Source of the DNA: Variovorax sp. KBW07
GTDB taxonomy: Bacteria > Pseudomonadota > Gammaproteobacteria > Burkholderiales > Burkholderiaceae_C
Assembly: GCF_003852515.1 (NCBI RefSeq)
Contig: NZ_QAJK01000052.1
Location: 52,631-116,630 of the forward strand
Direction: 5' to 3'
DNA: 64,000 nt
Shown here: positions 38,583 through 49,405 of the stretch, in pieces
How positions within the stretch are numbered: position 1 is the first letter of the stretch
How the letters are laid out: each line of letters opens with the position of its first letter
Made by a program: the position numbers and the translations under genes
Notes under the pieces: generated by a model
Database searches by the model: none
Told to the model about the DNA's origin: nothing
What the model saw: only the letters and a program-made list of their open reading frames with translations

Positions 38583-39400
38583 GGCGGGCCATCATAAGGA
38601 GCCCCGCCGGCCTGCAGCGTGGACTCGGCCGGCAGACCCCACTTGGCGTCGTACAACGGGCCGAGAAAGTACAGGCCGTCTGCCGAGAAAGTTGGGGCCG
38701 CCACCTTGCGGCTGCGGGCTTCCAGCACCTCGGAAATCCACGCCGGGCGCTCGTCGCCGCGGCCGATGCGCACAAGGCAACCCATGAGGTTGCGGATCAT
38801 GTGATGCAGGAAGGCGTCGGCTTCGAACTCGAAGTGCCAGCGGCAGCGCTCGCCTTCGCCGACACGGGTGATCTCGATGCGGCGCAGGTTCTTCACGGGC
38901 GACTTGGCCTGGCAGGCCGAGGCGCGGAACGAACTGAAGTCGTGCGTGCCGATGAGCAGGGCCGCGGCCTTGCGCATCGCGTCGCCGTCGAGCGGATGCA
39001 TCGACCAGCCGACGCGCCCGGTGTCGAGGCTGGGCCGTACCGGCGACTGCGAAAGCACGTAGAGGTAACGCCGGGCCAGGGCGCTGGCGCGGCAGTGGAA
39101 CTCGTCAGGCACCGGCAGGGCCCACTGCACCGCGATGTCGTCGGGCAGGAAGCGATTGGTGCCGCGCATCCAGGAGAAGGGTTCGCGCTCGATGGTGGTG
39201 TCGAAGTGCACCACCTGCATCAGCGCATGGACGCCGGCGTCGGTGCGGCCGGCGCACAGCGTGCCGATCGTGCCGGTGGGCTGTGCGGTGAATTTCGCGA
39301 GGGCGGCTTCGAGCTTGTCCTGCACCGTGCGGCCCGAGCGCTGGCTTTGCCAGCCCTCGTACGCCTGGCCGTTGTACCGGATGCCTAGCGCCAGCCTCAC
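38579..39400 (-). CDS. truA: tRNA pseudouridine synthase A (positions 38-40)
   Basis: TruA modifies the anticodon arm of many tRNAs. The 273 aa protein has the catalytic Asp54 in CAGRTDAGVHALMQVVHFDT and the LRRIEITR and FLHHMIRNLMG segments of the C-terminal half. It lies between fimV (30 bp) and trpF (overlap). Confidence 0.96.
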   Translation of the reverse strand: MRLALGIRYNGQAYEGWQSQRSGRTVQDKLEAALAKFTAQPTGTIGTLCAGRTDAGVHALMQVVHFDTTIEREPFSWMRGTNRFLPDDIAVQWALPVPDEFHCRASALARRYLYVLSQSPVRPSLDTGRVGWSMHPLDGDAMRKAAALLIGTHDFSSFRASACQAKSPVKNLRRIEITRVGEGERCRWHFEFEADAFLHHMIRNLMGCLVRIGRGDERPAWISEVLEARSRKVAAPTFSADGLYFLGPLYDAKWGLPAESTLQAGGAPYDGPP

Positions 39401-39430
39401 GAATTCAGGAAAGGAAACAGCAGCAAATGC

Positions 39431-42232
39431 TCAGCGCAGTTCGGCGAGCAATTGCCGTGCTTGCGACTTGAGGTCGCCAGCGCTTTCGGCTTCGACTTCC
39501 TCGACCAGCGAACGGGCGCCTTCGACGTCGCCGATGGCTTGCAGCTCGCGAGCGAGCGACAGCTTGACGGCGTGCGGGCTGTCGTCGCCGTCGTCCGCTG
39601 CTGCCGGCTTGGCCGCGGCGGTTTCGGGGGAACGTGCCGGCAGGCCTGCCAGCGCGCTCATGTCGAATTCGATGAAGCCCGAATCGGCCGGCAGCGCGTT
39701 GCGCAGCATGGCAGGGCGGGTGTTGTGTTCCGCGTCGCTCAGGCTCAGCGTGGACGGACGGGTGTCGGGCGTCAGTGCGCCGGGTGCCGTGTCGAAATCG
39801 TTTTCGAGATCGACTGGCGTCGCGGCATGGCCGTTGGACAGCGGCGCGGCGGGGCGCGCCGTGGTCGGGGCGGGTGCGTAGGCCGACTTCGGCAAGCTGG
39901 CGCCGACCGGTGCGTGGTTCTGGACGGGCGCCGGAGCGGGTGCGGGCGGCTGGCTCAGGTCAAGGTCGAAGTCCAGCGGTGCGACCGAGGGTACGAAGGC
40001 GGGTGGTGCGGCGGCGATGGGCGCGGCAGCAGCAGGCGGCGCGGCCACCGGCTTGGCGGCTGCGGCCAGGGCGCCGGCGAAGGCGGCCGTCTCGGCAGCG
40101 CTGGCGCTGCGCGGTGCACCCGATTCGTACAGCGGATTGCCCGGATCGAGTTCCTTGCCCATGTCGACCACGCGGGTCCAGTCGGAACCCAGGCCGCCGG
40201 TGAGCTTGTGCACTTCGGTGGCCAGGCTTTCGTAGGCCCGGACGTCGCGGCGCTTGGCGTGGATTTCGAGCAGCTTCAGGTGAATGGCGGTGCGGTCTGG
40301 GTTCAGGCGCAGTGCTTCGCGCAGGATTTCCTCGGCCTGCAGGTCGCGGCCGTAGGCCAGGTAGACGTCGGCTTCGGCCACGGGGTCGACATCGCCCGCG
40401 TCGAGCTGGCTCGGCGAGTACGACAGCGACGAGACGGTGGAATCGCCGCGATGCTTGGTGTCGACCGATTCGCCGCCGCTGGCACCGAAGAACGAGTCTT
40501 TGGGAATGCGGCTTTCGAGGAACACGCTTTCGCTCATTTCCTCGCGCCGGCGACCCAGCACGCGATAGAGCAGGAAGCCGACCAGCAGTGCGATCAGCGC
40601 CGCGCCCGCGAGCATCAACGGGTTGTCGAGCAGTTCTTCGAAGAAGCTGCGTTCCGGTGGGGGCGGCGGCGGAGGTGCTGCCTTGACCACGGGCTTGGGA
40701 GCGGGTGCCGGTGCGGCGGCTGCAGGGCTGGCTTCGCTGGCTGCCGGCGTGGCTGCTGCGTCGGGGCTGGCCGGTGTGGTGCCGGGCGCTGCGGCGGCAG
40801 GTGCCGCAGCAGCGGCTGCTGCGGGAGCAGGCGTTGTCGCTTCGGGTGTAGGGGCGGGGCTTGGCGAAGCGGCGGGTGTCGCGGCAGCAACGGGGGGCGC
40901 AGCGGGTGCAGCGGGTGCTGGCGCTGGCGCCGCTGGTGCGGCGGCTGCCGGAGCGGGGGCCGTCGTGGGTGCCGGAACCGGGATGCTCGGTGTGGCCGGC
41001 GCCGCGGCAGCAGGTGCCGACGAGCCTGTGCCTGTGCCGGTGGCCGTCTTGAGCTTGTTCAGCTCTTCGATGTTCTTCGACAGCTCCGCCACGCGGCTGT
41101 TGCTGTCCTTCGCCTGGCGCGCCTGCGCAACCTTTTCGTCGGCTGCACGGGTGGAGGCGCTGCCCTGGGAAATAGTGAGCTTGTCGGGGGCGCTGGCCGC
41201 GGCGTTACGGTCTTCCACGTTGGTCTGCAGCTTGCCCGTGGCCTTGCGGCTCGCAGCAGCGACATTCGAGGTGGGTGCGTTTTCGGCGAGGCGCTGGCGG
41301 TAGGCGCCGAAATCGCGGCTTTGCGCTGTAACCGTGCGGCGTGCTTCCGCCGGGGTAACGGCGGCGGCTTCAGCGGCGCTTGGCAGGTCGAGGACGGCGC
41401 CAGCCCGCATGCGGTTGACGTTGCCGCCGACGAAGGCATCGGGATTGGCCAGCAGCAGTGCCACCAGCATCTGATCGAGGGAAACATCGGCCGGCTTGTG
41501 GGCGCCGGCGATCTTGCTGGCGGTGTCGCCACGCTGGACCGTGACCTGTTCGCCGCTACCACCGCCGGCACGAGCCGGTGCGGCCGCGGTGACGGGGGCT
41601 GGCGCCGCGGCCGCCGGAGCCGGTGCGGCTGCAACGGGTGCCGAAGGCGCGGCTGCCACAACGGGGGCTCGCTCGCGGCGTGCGCGGGCTGCCGGCGCAG
41701 GGCGCTCGACGGGCGTGCTGATTTGGGGGGCAATGGGGGTTGCAGGCGTGCTCGCCGCAGCCTGGCGCGTGGCCGGCGGATCGAGCAGCACGGTGTAGTC
41801 GCGCACGATGCGGCCCGACGCACCGTTGGCTTCCAGCAGCAGGTCGATGAACGGATCGTTGAGCGGGCGATTGCCGCTCAGGCGCACCACGTACTGGCCG
41901 CCCGCACGGCGTTGCAGCGTTGCCTTGACGTCGCTCAGGGCCGCGTTGTACGGAACGCCCGCGTTCTTGAAGGCTTCGGCGGTGGCGATGTTGATCTTCA
42001 GACCGTCCGCTTCGGATGCGGCGATTTCGGTCACGTCGATCTCCGCGCGCAGCGGTTCGCCCAATGCCGATTGCACCTTCAGCTGGCCCAGCGTGAAGGC
42101 GCTGGCGTCGGTGCTGGCAATGCCCAGCGCCACCACGGCGGCGGCGCCCAGGATGGAAAGGCGCCAACCGTTCGATGGCAGAGGCGGGCGAACGGCCGAT
42201 GGGCTGGCCGCAGGCAACAGATGTCTTGTCAT
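39431..42232 (-). CDS. fimV: FimV-like pilus assembly / peptidoglycan-binding protein
   Basis: FimV/TspA family proteins link the cell wall to polar organisation and type IV pilus assembly. The 933 aa product has an N-terminal membrane segment/signal (about 28-46), the FimV N-domain (LKVQSALGEPLRAEIDVTE), and a LysM-like domain (about 227-282). A long Ala/Pro-rich linker, one transmembrane helix (LMLAGAALIALLVGFLLYRVL) and TPR-like cytoplasmic repeats (EADVYLAYGRDLQAEEIL) follow. The terminal FimV motif (GDVEGARSLVEEV) ends the protein. The linker is low-complexity and GC-rich. Confidence 0.9.
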   Translation of the reverse strand: MTRHLLPAASPSAVRPPLPSNGWRLSILGAAAVVALGIASTDASAFTLGQLKVQSALGEPLRAEIDVTEIAASEADGLKINIATAEAFKNAGVPYNAALSDVKATLQRRAGGQYVVRLSGNRPLNDPFIDLLLEANGASGRIVRDYTVLLDPPATRQAAASTPATPIAPQISTPVERPAPAARARRERAPVVAAAPSAPVAAAPAPAAAAPAPVTAAAPARAGGGSGEQVTVQRGDTASKIAGAHKPADVSLDQMLVALLLANPDAFVGGNVNRMRAGAVLDLPSAAEAAAVTPAEARRTVTAQSRDFGAYRQRLAENAPTSNVAAASRKATGKLQTNVEDRNAAASAPDKLTISQGSASTRAADEKVAQARQAKDSNSRVAELSKNIEELNKLKTATGTGTGSSAPAAAAPATPSIPVPAPTTAPAPAAAAPAAPAPAPAAPAAPPVAAATPAASPSPAPTPEATTPAPAAAAAAAPAAAAPGTTPASPDAAATPAASEASPAAAAPAPAPKPVVKAAPPPPPPPERSFFEELLDNPLMLAGAALIALLVGFLLYRVLGRRREEMSESVFLESRIPKDSFFGASGGESVDTKHRGDSTVSSLSYSPSQLDAGDVDPVAEADVYLAYGRDLQAEEILREALRLNPDRTAIHLKLLEIHAKRRDVRAYESLATEVHKLTGGLGSDWTRVVDMGKELDPGNPLYESGAPRSASAAETAAFAGALAAAAKPVAAPPAAAAPIAAAPPAFVPSVAPLDFDLDLSQPPAPAPAPVQNHAPVGASLPKSAYAPAPTTARPAAPLSNGHAATPVDLENDFDTAPGALTPDTRPSTLSLSDAEHNTRPAMLRNALPADSGFIEFDMSALAGLPARSPETAAAKPAAADDGDDSPHAVKLSLARELQAIGDVEGARSLVEEVEAESAGDLKSQARQLLAELR

Positions 42233-42400
42233 GCTGATAGGGGCGGCTCAGGCCCAGAATTTGTAAGAGGACGTTAGCATCATCACCGGGCACTGACAAG
42301 GCAATGCGCCTGTTCTACCCAGTGCGCGCATACTTACGATCACATCTTGTGTTGCCGGGTGGCAACAAATTGTGTTTCAAATGGGCCTGAGCAACCCGCA

Positions 42401-43543
42401 TCAGGCTTCGAGCAGGATGCGCAGCATGCGGCGCAGCGGTTCGGCGGCACCCCACAGCAGTTGGTCGCCGATGGTGAAGGCGCCGACGTACTCGGGGCCC
42501 ATCGCCAGCTTGCGGATGCGGCCGACCGGGATGTTCATGGTGCCCGTCACGGCCACCGGCGTCAGGTCCTTCAGCGTGGCTTCGCGGGTGTTCGGCACGA
42601 CCTTCGCCCAGGGGTTGTCGGCGGCGATCAGCGCTTCGATGTCGGCGACCGGCACGTCCTTCTTCAGCTTGAAGGTCAGCGCCTGGCTGTGGCAGCGCAT
42701 GGCGCCGATGCGCACGCAGAAGCCGTCGACCGGCACGGCGGCGGTGCCGAAGCCCGCGCCCTGGCCGAGGATCTTGTTGGTCTCGGCACCGGCCTTCCAC
42801 TCTTCCTTGGACATGCCGTCGCCCAGGTCCTTGTCGATCCAGGGGATCAGCGAACCGCCCAGCGGTGCGCCGAAGTTGGCCGTTTCAGCGGCGCTCAGGT
42901 TCTGCTGCTTGTGCAGCACCTTGCGGTCGATTTCGAGAATGGCCGACTTCGGGTCGTCCAGCAGCGCGCGCACTTCGGCGTTGAGGGTGCCGAACTGCGT
43001 CAGCAGCTCGCGCATGTGCTGCGCGCCGCCGCCCGATGCCGCCTGGTAGGTCATGCTGGTCATCCACTCGACCAGGCCGGCCTTGTAGAGGGCGCCGACG
43101 CCCATGAGCATGCAGCTCACGGTGCAGTTGCCGCCGATCCAGTTCTTGCCACCGTTGGTGAGCGCGTTCTGGATCACCGGCAGGTTGACGGGGTCGAGCA
43201 CGATGACCGCGTCGTCCTGCATGCGCAGGGTGGAAGCGGCATCGATCCAGTGGCCGTTCCAGCCGGCGGCACGCAGCTTGGGGAAAACTTCGCTGGTGTA
43301 GTCGCCGCCCTGGCAGGTGATGACGATGTCGCACTTCTTCAGGGCCTCGATGTCGTTCGCATCCTTCAGCGCGGTCTCGTTCTTGGCCATTGCCGGGGCC
43401 TTGCCGCCAGCGTTGGAAGTCGAGAAGAAGACCGGCTCGATGAGTCCGAAGTCGCCTTCGGCCTGCATGCGGTCCATCAGGACCGAGCCGACCATGCCGC
43501 GCCAGCCTACGAGGCCGACCAGAGGTTGAGATGCGTTCGCCAT
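42401..43543 (-). CDS. asd: Aspartate-semialdehyde dehydrogenase
   Basis: Asd reduces aspartyl-4-phosphate to aspartate semialdehyde for lysine/DAP, threonine and methionine synthesis. The 380 aa protein has the NADP motif [14 protein letters not shown], the active-site Cys140 in [13 protein letters not shown] and the acid/base His in [12 protein letters not shown]. It is of the gammaproteobacterial-type length. It is followed by fimV after about 170 bp. Confidence 0.97.
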   Translation of the reverse strand: MANASQPLVGLVGWRGMVGSVLMDRMQAEGDFGLIEPVFFSTSNAGGKAPAMAKNETALKDANDIEALKKCDIVITCQGGDYTSEVFPKLRAAGWNGHWIDAASTLRMQDDAVIVLDPVNLPVIQNALTNGGKNWIGGNCTVSCMLMGVGALYKAGLVEWMTSMTYQAASGGGAQHMRELLTQFGTLNAEVRALLDDPKSAILEIDRKVLHKQQNLSAAETANFGAPLGGSLIPWIDKDLGDGMSKEEWKAGAETNKILGQGAGFGTAAVPVDGFCVRIGAMRCHSQALTFKLKKDVPVADIEALIAADNPWAKVVPNTREATLKDLTPVAVTGTMNIPVGRIRKLAMGPEYVGAFTIGDQLLWGAAEPLRRMLRILLEA

Positions 43544-43584
43544 TTCAGTTTGCCCTTATGAAAAAAGAAAGAAGTTGTCTTTTT

Positions 43585-43616
43585 TTGCCCCCCGACTCGT
43601 CGAGCCGGGGAGGGGC
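43585..43616. repeat. GC-rich palindrome between leuB and asd
   Basis: CCCCGACTCG / CGAGCCGGGG forms a hairpin with one mismatch in an otherwise short gap and is flanked by C-runs and G-runs. It may be a REP-like repeat or an imperfect terminator, and no T tract follows on the minus strand. Confidence 0.45.
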
Positions 43617-43635
43617 GTGACGAAGCGGGCTGCGG

Positions 43636-44724
43636 TTAGCCGGTAATCGTCTTTTTGGTGATTGCTGCAACGACCGCATCGCCCATCTCACGGGTGCCGA
43701 CGCGCTTCGTACCTTCTGACCAGATGTCACCCGTGCGCAGGCCGGAGGCGAGCACATCCTTGACTGCCGACTCGATACGGTCGGCAGCTTCGGCTTGGTT
43801 GAGTGAAAAGCGGAGCATCATGGCAGCGGACAGGATTGTAGCCAAAGGATTGGCAACCCCTTTGCCAGCAATGTCGGGGGCGCTGCCATGGCTGGGCTCG
43901 TACAGGCCCTGGTTGCTCGAATTGAGCGATGCCGAGGGCAGCATGCCGATCGAACCGGTGAGCATCGCGGCCTCGTCCGAGAGGATGTCGCCGAACATGT
44001 TGCCGGTGACCACCACGTCGAACTTCTTGGGCGCCTTCACCAGCTGCATGGCGGCGTTGTCGACCAGCATGTGGTCGAGCTCGACGTCCGGATATTCCTT
44101 CGCGATGTCGAGCATCACGTCTTTCCACAGCTGAGAGGTTTCCAGCACGTTGTTCTTGTCCACGCTGGTCACGCGCTTGCTGCGCTTGCGGGCGGCTTCG
44201 AAGGCCACGCGCGCGATGCGCTCGATCTCGGGGCGCGAGTAGCGCATCGTGTCGAAGGCTTCCTCGGTGCCCGGAAAGTGCCCGTCGGTCGCGATGCGGC
44301 GGCCGCGCGGCTGGCCGAAGTAGATGTCGCCGGTCAGCTCGCGAATGATCAGGATGTCCAGGCCCGCAATCAGCTCGGGCTTCAGGCTCGACGCGTCCAC
44401 CAGTTCCTCGTAGCAGATCGCCGGGCGGAAGTTCGCGAACAGGCCGAGGTTCTTGCGCAGCCCCAGGATGGCCTGCTCCGGACGCAGCGGGCGGTCGAGC
44501 TTGTCGTACTTCCAGTCGCCGACCGCGCCGAACAGCACCGCGTCGGATTCCTTCGCCAGCTTGAGCGTGGCTTCCGGCAGCGGGTGGCCGTGGGCCTCGT
44601 AGGCCGCGCCGCCGACCAGTGCCGACTCCATCTCGAACTTCAGGTCGAGCACGTTGAGCACCTTGACGGCTTCCGCCACGATTTCGGTGCCGATGCCGTC
44701 ACCCGGGAGAACTGCGATTTTCAT
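43636..44724 (-). CDS. leuB: 3-isopropylmalate dehydrogenase
   Basis: LeuB oxidatively decarboxylates 3-isopropylmalate in leucine synthesis. The 362 aa protein starts [16 protein letters not shown] and contains [27 protein letters not shown] and DNAAMQLV, with the Mg-binding aspartates in [11 protein letters not shown]. The order leuC-leuD-leuB-asd is conserved in Burkholderiales. Confidence 0.97.
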   Translation of the reverse strand: MKIAVLPGDGIGTEIVAEAVKVLNVLDLKFEMESALVGGAAYEAHGHPLPEATLKLAKESDAVLFGAVGDWKYDKLDRPLRPEQAILGLRKNLGLFANFRPAICYEELVDASSLKPELIAGLDILIIRELTGDIYFGQPRGRRIATDGHFPGTEEAFDTMRYSRPEIERIARVAFEAARKRSKRVTSVDKNNVLETSQLWKDVMLDIAKEYPDVELDHMLVDNAAMQLVKAPKKFDVVVTGNMFGDILSDEAAMLTGSIGMLPSASLNSSNQGLYEPSHGSAPDIAGKGVANPLATILSAAMMLRFSLNQAEAADRIESAVKDVLASGLRTGDIWSEGTKRVGTREMGDAVVAAITKKTITG

Positions 44725-44763
44725 TTTTGTCGTGTGTTGAAAAAAAGAGAAACAAGAACGCGC

Positions 44764-45420
44764 TCAGGCGTTGGCGAGCATCGTATGCGCGAGCCACGGC
44801 TTCTGCGCCAGGCGCTCGGCCTCGAAAGCCTTGATCTTGTCCTTGTGGCGCAGCGTGAGGCCGATGTCGTCCAGCCCGTTGATCAGGCAGTACTTGCGGA
44901 AGGCCTGCACGTCAAATGCAAACTCGCCACCATCGGGCTTCACCACCACCTGGCGCTCCAGGTCGATGGTCAGCTTGTAGCCGGGGAACGCAAAAGCCTC
45001 GTCGAACAGTTGCGCGACCTGGGCTTCGGGCAGCACGATCGGCAGCAGGCCGTTCTTGAAGCTGTTGTTGAAGAAGATGTCGGCGTAGCTTGGTGCAATG
45101 ATCGCGCGAAAGCCGTACTGGTCGAGCGCCCACGGCGCGTGCTCGCGCGACGAGCCGCAACCGAAGTTCTTGCGTGCCAGCAGCACGGAAGCGCCCGCGT
45201 AGCGCGGCTGGTTCAGCACGAAGTCGGGGTTGGGCTTGCGGCTGGCCGGGTCTTGCCCCGGAAAGCCGGCGTCGAGGTAGCGCCATTCGTCGAACAGGTT
45301 CACGCCGAAGCCGGTCTTCTTGATCGACTTCAGGAACTGCTTCGGAATGATCGCGTCGGTGTCGACGTTCTCGCGGTCCATGGGGGCCACGAGGCCCTGG
45401 TGCACGGTGAATTTCTGCAT
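44764..45420 (-). CDS. leuD: 3-isopropylmalate dehydratase small subunit
   Basis: LeuD partners LeuC in isomerising 2- to 3-isopropylmalate. The 218 aa protein has [14 protein letters not shown] and [14 protein letters not shown], the substrate-binding swivel-domain motifs. It follows leuC after 24 bp; the small lipoprotein gene often found between leuC and leuD in relatives is missing here. Confidence 0.96.
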   Translation of the reverse strand: MQKFTVHQGLVAPMDRENVDTDAIIPKQFLKSIKKTGFGVNLFDEWRYLDAGFPGQDPASRKPNPDFVLNQPRYAGASVLLARKNFGCGSSREHAPWALDQYGFRAIIAPSYADIFFNNSFKNGLLPIVLPEAQVAQLFDEAFAFPGYKLTIDLERQVVVKPDGGEFAFDVQAFRKYCLINGLDDIGLTLRHKDKIKAFEAERLAQKPWLAHTMLANA

Positions 45421-45444
45421 GTGATGTCTCCAGGTCAGGCCAGA

Positions 45445-46866
45445 TCAGGCAAAGGTGCGCACGTCGACGAAGTGGCCGTGCACGGCGGCGGCGGCGGCCA
45501 TGGCCGGGCTCACGAGGTGGGTGCGGCCACCGGCGCCCTGGCGGCCTTCGAAGTTGCGGTTGCTGGTCGATGCGCAGCGCTCGCCGGGTTCGAGGCGGTC
45601 TGCGTTCATGGCCAGGCACATCGAGCAGCCGGGTTCGCGCCATTCGAAGCCCGCGGCCTTGAAGATCACGTCGAGGCCTTCGCGCTCGGCCTGTTCCTTC
45701 ACCATGCCCGAGCCGGGCACGACCATCGCGAGCTTCACGTTCTTGGCGACCTTCTGGCCGAGCTTCTTCACTACGGCGGCGGCTTCGCGCATGTCCTCGA
45801 TGCGGCTGTTGGTGCACGAGCCGATGAACACCTTGTCGATGAAGATGTCGTTCATTGCCTTGTTGGGCTCCAGGCCCATGTAGACCAGCGCGCGCTCGAT
45901 GGCGCCGCGCTTGCTGGCGTCCTTTTCCTTGTCGGGATCGGGCACGCGGCCGTTGATGTCGACCACCATTTCGGGCGAGGTGCCCCAGGTGACTTGCGGC
46001 GGAATCTGCGTGGCGTCGAGCTCGACCACGGCGTCGAAGGTCGCGCCCACGTCGGACTGCAGCGTGCGCCAGTAGCTCACGGCCTGTTCCCATTCCACGC
46101 CCGAGGGCGCGAGCGGGCGGCCCTTGATGTAGCCGATGGTCTTTTCGTCGACCGCCACCAGTCCTGCGCGAGCACCGGCTTCGATGGCCATGTTGCAGAC
46201 CGTCATGCGGCCTTCCATGCTCAGTTCGCGAATGGCCGAGCCCGCGAATTCGATGGTGTAGCCCGTGCCGCCGGCGGTGCCGATCTTGCCGATGATGGCC
46301 AGCACGATGTCCTTGGCCGTGCAGCCCAGGGGCAGCTTGCCTTCGACCTTCACGAGCATGTTCTTGGCCTTCTTGCCAAGCAGCGTCTGCGTCGCCATCA
46401 CGTGCTCGACCTCGCTGGTGCCGATGCCGTGTGCCAGTGCGCCGAAAGCGCCGTGCGTGGAGGTGTGCGAATCGCCACAGACCACCGTCATGCCCGGCAG
46501 CGTCGCGCCCGACTCCGGCCCGATCACGTGCACGATGCCCTGGCGCTTGCTCAGAAACGGAAAGAACGCCGCGGCGCCGAACTCGGCGATGTTGTTGTCC
46601 AGCGTGGTGACCTGCTCTTTGCTGGTCGGGTCGGCAATGCCTTCGTAGCCGCGTTCCCAGCCGGTGGTCGGCGTGTTGTGGTCGGCCGTGGCCACCACCG
46701 AGCTGATGCGCCACAGCTTGCGGCCGGCTTCGCGCAGGCCTTCGAAGGCTTGCGGGCTGGTGACTTCGTGCACCAGGTGGCGGTCGATGTAGAGGATCGC
46801 GGTGCCGTCTTCCTCGGTGTGGACGACGTGTTCGTCCCAGATCTTGTCGTAGAGCGTGCGTGCCAT
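45445..46866 (-). CDS. leuC: 3-isopropylmalate dehydratase large subunit
   Basis: LeuC is the aconitase-like, [4Fe-4S] subunit. The 473 aa protein has [18 protein letters not shown], the cluster Cys in [14 protein letters not shown] and the pair in [16 protein letters not shown] 46866 is chosen because the family begins [16 protein letters not shown] LysR regulator lies 62 bp upstream on the same strand. Confidence 0.97.
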   Translation of the reverse strand: MARTLYDKIWDEHVVHTEEDGTAILYIDRHLVHEVTSPQAFEGLREAGRKLWRISSVVATADHNTPTTGWERGYEGIADPTSKEQVTTLDNNIAEFGAAAFFPFLSKRQGIVHVIGPESGATLPGMTVVCGDSHTSTHGAFGALAHGIGTSEVEHVMATQTLLGKKAKNMLVKVEGKLPLGCTAKDIVLAIIGKIGTAGGTGYTIEFAGSAIRELSMEGRMTVCNMAIEAGARAGLVAVDEKTIGYIKGRPLAPSGVEWEQAVSYWRTLQSDVGATFDAVVELDATQIPPQVTWGTSPEMVVDINGRVPDPDKEKDASKRGAIERALVYMGLEPNKAMNDIFIDKVFIGSCTNSRIEDMREAAAVVKKLGQKVAKNVKLAMVVPGSGMVKEQAEREGLDVIFKAAGFEWREPGCSMCLAMNADRLEPGERCASTSNRNFEGRQGAGGRTHLVSPAMAAAAAVHGHFVDVRTFA

Positions 46867-46928
46867 GTCGGTCTCTTCTTTCGTGGGGAAATGGATTGTC
46901 TGTCTGCGGTCGATGCGATCTATTTGAT

Positions 46929-47882
46929 CTAGGCCGCGAGTTGTTCCGTGGCGTCCGCCGAGTCGGCCGCAGCGTGCAGGTGGTTGACCAGCGAGCGCGC
47001 CGCCACCGGCAGCGTGGAGAAGTCGCGTGCCACCAGGCGGATTTCGCGGGCTGCCCAGGCGTCGTTCAGCGCCACGCTCACGAGGCCGCGGCCAATGCCG
47101 TTCTGCATCAGCTCGAAGGCGCGCTGCGGCATCACGCCGATGCCCAGGCCGTTTTCGATCATCCGGCACATGGCGTCCAGGCCCGTGACGTGGATGCGCA
47201 GCTTGATGCTGCGGCCGGCGTTCAGCGCGGCTTCGTGCATTGCGACGTAGATCGAGCTGTTGGTGTGCAGGCCGACGTGGTCGAAGGCCAGCGAGTCGAT
47301 GAAGTCGATGGCGCTTTCGGTCGCCAGTGCATGGCCCGTGGGAACGATCAGCGCCAGGCGGTCGTGCCGGTACGACAGGCTTTGCAGCTCGCCCGCGCCG
47401 CCGGCGACGTGGCAGACGCCCAGGTCGGCCGCGCCTTCCTGCACCGCGCGGATCACCTCGCTGCTCAGGTGCTCCTCGAGGTCGATCTTGATGGCCTCGT
47501 GGGCACGCGTGAAAACGCCCAGGTCTTCAGGCAGAAACTGAACGATGGCCGAGATGTTGGCGTGCACCCGCACGTGGCCGCGCACGCCGTCGGCATATTC
47601 GCTGAGCTCGCCCTGCATCTTCTCCAGGCTGTAGAGCACCGAGCGCGCGTGGTGCAGCAGGCTTTCGCCGGCGGGCGTGAGGTCGACGCCGCGCGCATGG
47701 CGGTAGAGCAGGGTGGTGCCGAGCGTGGCTTCGAGGTCGGACAGGCGCTTGCTGATGGCCGACGCCGCAATGAATTCGCGCTCCGCCGCGCGCCCGATGC
47801 TGCCCAGCTCGCACACGGCCACGAACAGCTGCAACGACGTGAGGTCGATGCGGCGGGCAAAGTTGCGTTCGGACGTGCTCAT
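46929..47882 (-). CDS. LysR-family transcriptional regulator upstream of leuC
   Basis: This 317 aa protein has a LysR-type winged helix-turn-helix (about 14-73, [21 protein letters not shown]...[14 protein letters not shown]). A periplasmic-binding-protein-like effector domain follows. Start: ATG 47882. Two well-matched LysR-type boxes lie just upstream of it (47895-47909 and 47947-47961), suggesting autoregulation. The effector and targets are unknown; proximity suggests, but does not prove, a role at leuC. Confidence 0.9.
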   Translation of the reverse strand: MSTSERNFARRIDLTSLQLFVAVCELGSIGRAAEREFIAASAISKRLSDLEATLGTTLLYRHARGVDLTPAGESLLHHARSVLYSLEKMQGELSEYADGVRGHVRVHANISAIVQFLPEDLGVFTRAHEAIKIDLEEHLSSEVIRAVQEGAADLGVCHVAGGAGELQSLSYRHDRLALIVPTGHALATESAIDFIDSLAFDHVGLHTNSSIYVAMHEAALNAGRSIKLRIHVTGLDAMCRMIENGLGIGVMPQRAFELMQNGIGRGLVSVALNDAWAAREIRLVARDFSTLPVAARSLVNHLHAAADSADATEQLAA

Positions 47883-47894
47883 GGGGCTGTGGAC

Positions 47895-47909
47895 ATCGCA
47901 TCTGGCGAT
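47895..47909. promoter_or_regulatory. LysR-type box 1 (T-N11-A)
   Basis: ATCGC-ATCTG-GCGAT is a perfect 5 bp inverted repeat with an N5 centre and fits T-N11-A. It lies 13 bp upstream of the lysR start. Its half-sites are identical to those of box 2, 52 bp further upstream (centre to centre). Confidence 0.65.
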
Positions 47910-47946
47910 GAGTCGGCTATTTTCTTCCTGTTTTAACCCTAAAGCC

Positions 47947-47961
47947 ATCGCGATATGCGAT
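47947..47961. promoter_or_regulatory. LysR-type box 2 (T-N11-A)
   Basis: ATCGC-GATAT-GCGAT has the same half-sites as box 1 and extends to an 8 bp perfect stem (GCCATCGC / GCGATGGC). The 52 bp centre-to-centre spacing is about five helical turns, as expected for co-operative tetramer binding. Confidence 0.65.
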
Positions 47962-48012
47962 GGCCTGCCTGCCCGCTGGCGAAGAGGGGCTTGCGGATTG
48001 CGCCCCAACGAA

Positions 48013-48036
48013 AAAAGCTGCCCGAAGGCAGCTTTT
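48013..48036. terminator. Intrinsic terminator after gltA
   Basis: A perfect 10 bp stem (AAAAGCTGCC / GGCAGCTTTT) with a 4 nt loop is flanked by A and T runs. On the minus strand it ends with a T tract just downstream of gltA. Confidence 0.88.
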
Positions 48037-48070
48037 CAGATGGGCAGCGAGGGCCGAAGCCCCGGGCCGG

Positions 48071-49381
48071 TCAGCGGGCCGAAATCGGCTTCACGTCGCG
48101 CTTCGGCGAGCCTTCGAACAGCTGGCGCGGGCGGCCGATCTTGTACTCGGGGTCGCCGATCATTTCGTTCAGCTGGGCAATCCAGCCGACCGTGCGGGCC
48201 AGCGCGAAGATCGCGGTGAACAGCGGCACCGGGATGCCGATGGCGCGTTGCACGATGCCCGAGTAGAAGTCGACGTTCGGGTAGAGCTTGCGCGACACGA
48301 AGTACTCGTCTTCCAGGGCGATCTTTTCGAGTTCCTTGGCGAGCTTGAACAGCGGGTCGTTTTCCAGGCCCAGCTCGGTCAGCACTTCGTTGCAGGTTTC
48401 CTGCATCAGCTTGGCGCGCGGGTCGTAGTTCTTGTACACGCGGTGGCCGAAGCCCATGAGCTTGACGTTCGAGTTCTTGTCCTTGACCTTCTTGATGAAC
48501 TCGCCGATCTTCTCGACGCCGCCTTCCTTCTGGATGTCGTACAGCATGTTCAGTGCTGCTTCGTTGGCGCCGCCGTGGGCAGGGCCCCAGAGGCAAGCCA
48601 CGCCGGCTGCAATCGCCGCGAAGGGGTTGGTGCCCGACGAGCCGCACAGGCGCACGGTCGAGGTCGATGCGTTCTGCTCGTGGTCCGCGTGCAGGATGAA
48701 GATGCGGTCGAGTGCGCGCTCGAGCACCGGGTTCACCTTGTACTCTTCGCACGGCGTGGCGAACATCATGTGCAGGAAGTTGCCTGCATAGCTCAGGTCG
48801 TTCTTCGGGTACATGTACGGCTGGCCGATCGTGTACTTGTAGGCCATGGCCACGAGCGTGGGCATCTTCGCGATCAGGCGGATCGCGGCGATCTCGCGGT
48901 GCTCGGGATTGTTGATGTCCGTGCTGTCGTGATAGAAGGCCGACAGGGCGCCCACGAGGCCGGTCATGATGGCCATCGGGTGCGCGTCGCGGCGGAAGCC
49001 GCGCAGGAAGAACTGCATCTGCTCGTTCACCATCGTGTGGTTCGTCACGAGCTTGGTGAAGTTGGCCTTCTTGGCTGCGTCCGGCAGTTCACCGTACAGC
49101 AGCAGGTGGCAGGTTTCCATGAAGTCGCAGTTGGTCGCGAGCTGTTCGATGGGGTAGCCGCGATACAGCAGCTCGCCCTTGTCGCCATCGATGTACGTGA
49201 TGGCCGACTGGCAGGCGGCGGTCGACATGAAGCCCGGGTCGTAGGTGAACATGCCGGTCTGTGCATACAGCTTGCGGATGTCGATCACGTCGGGACCGAC
49301 GGTTCCCTTGTAGATCGGCAGCTCGACGCTGTCGCCGCCGTTGCTGAACGACAGCGTGGCCTTGGTATCGGATGCTTTCAT
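48071..49381 (-). CDS. gltA: Citrate synthase
   Basis: GltA condenses oxaloacetate and acetyl-CoA. The 436 aa protein has active-site motifs [35 protein letters not shown] and [19 protein letters not shown] (catalytic His, His and Asp). It is the type II, hexameric-length citrate synthase. It is the last gene of the sdhCDAB-sdhE-gltA run and follows sdhE after 24 bp. Confidence 0.97.
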   Translation of the reverse strand: MKASDTKATLSFSNGGDSVELPIYKGTVGPDVIDIRKLYAQTGMFTYDPGFMSTAACQSAITYIDGDKGELLYRGYPIEQLATNCDFMETCHLLLYGELPDAAKKANFTKLVTNHTMVNEQMQFFLRGFRRDAHPMAIMTGLVGALSAFYHDSTDINNPEHREIAAIRLIAKMPTLVAMAYKYTIGQPYMYPKNDLSYAGNFLHMMFATPCEEYKVNPVLERALDRIFILHADHEQNASTSTVRLCGSSGTNPFAAIAAGVACLWGPAHGGANEAALNMLYDIQKEGGVEKIGEFIKKVKDKNSNVKLMGFGHRVYKNYDPRAKLMQETCNEVLTELGLENDPLFKLAKELEKIALEDEYFVSRKLYPNVDFYSGIVQRAIGIPVPLFTAIFALARTVGWIAQLNEMIGDPEYKIGRPRQLFEGSPKRDVKPISAR

Positions 49382-49405
49382 TTCGATTTTCTTTCAGAGG
49401 AGGAT

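Noticed and set aside
39452-42277. Long plus-strand open frame (941 aa) opposite fimV
   Set aside because: It is caused by the GC-rich Ala/Pro codons of fimV, is Gly/Arg/Cys-rich, and has no recognisable domain. fimV has clear LysM, transmembrane and TPR-like features.
42351-42366. Hairpin GTTGCC/GGCAAC downstream of asd
   Set aside because: The stem is only 6 bp and no T tract follows on the minus strand, so it is too weak to call a terminator.
43888-46932. Very long plus-strand open frame (1014 aa) opposite leuB-leuD-leuC
   Set aside because: It spans three genes with intact catalytic motifs on the other strand and is His/Ala/Val-rich with no domain, so it is a high-GC shadow frame.
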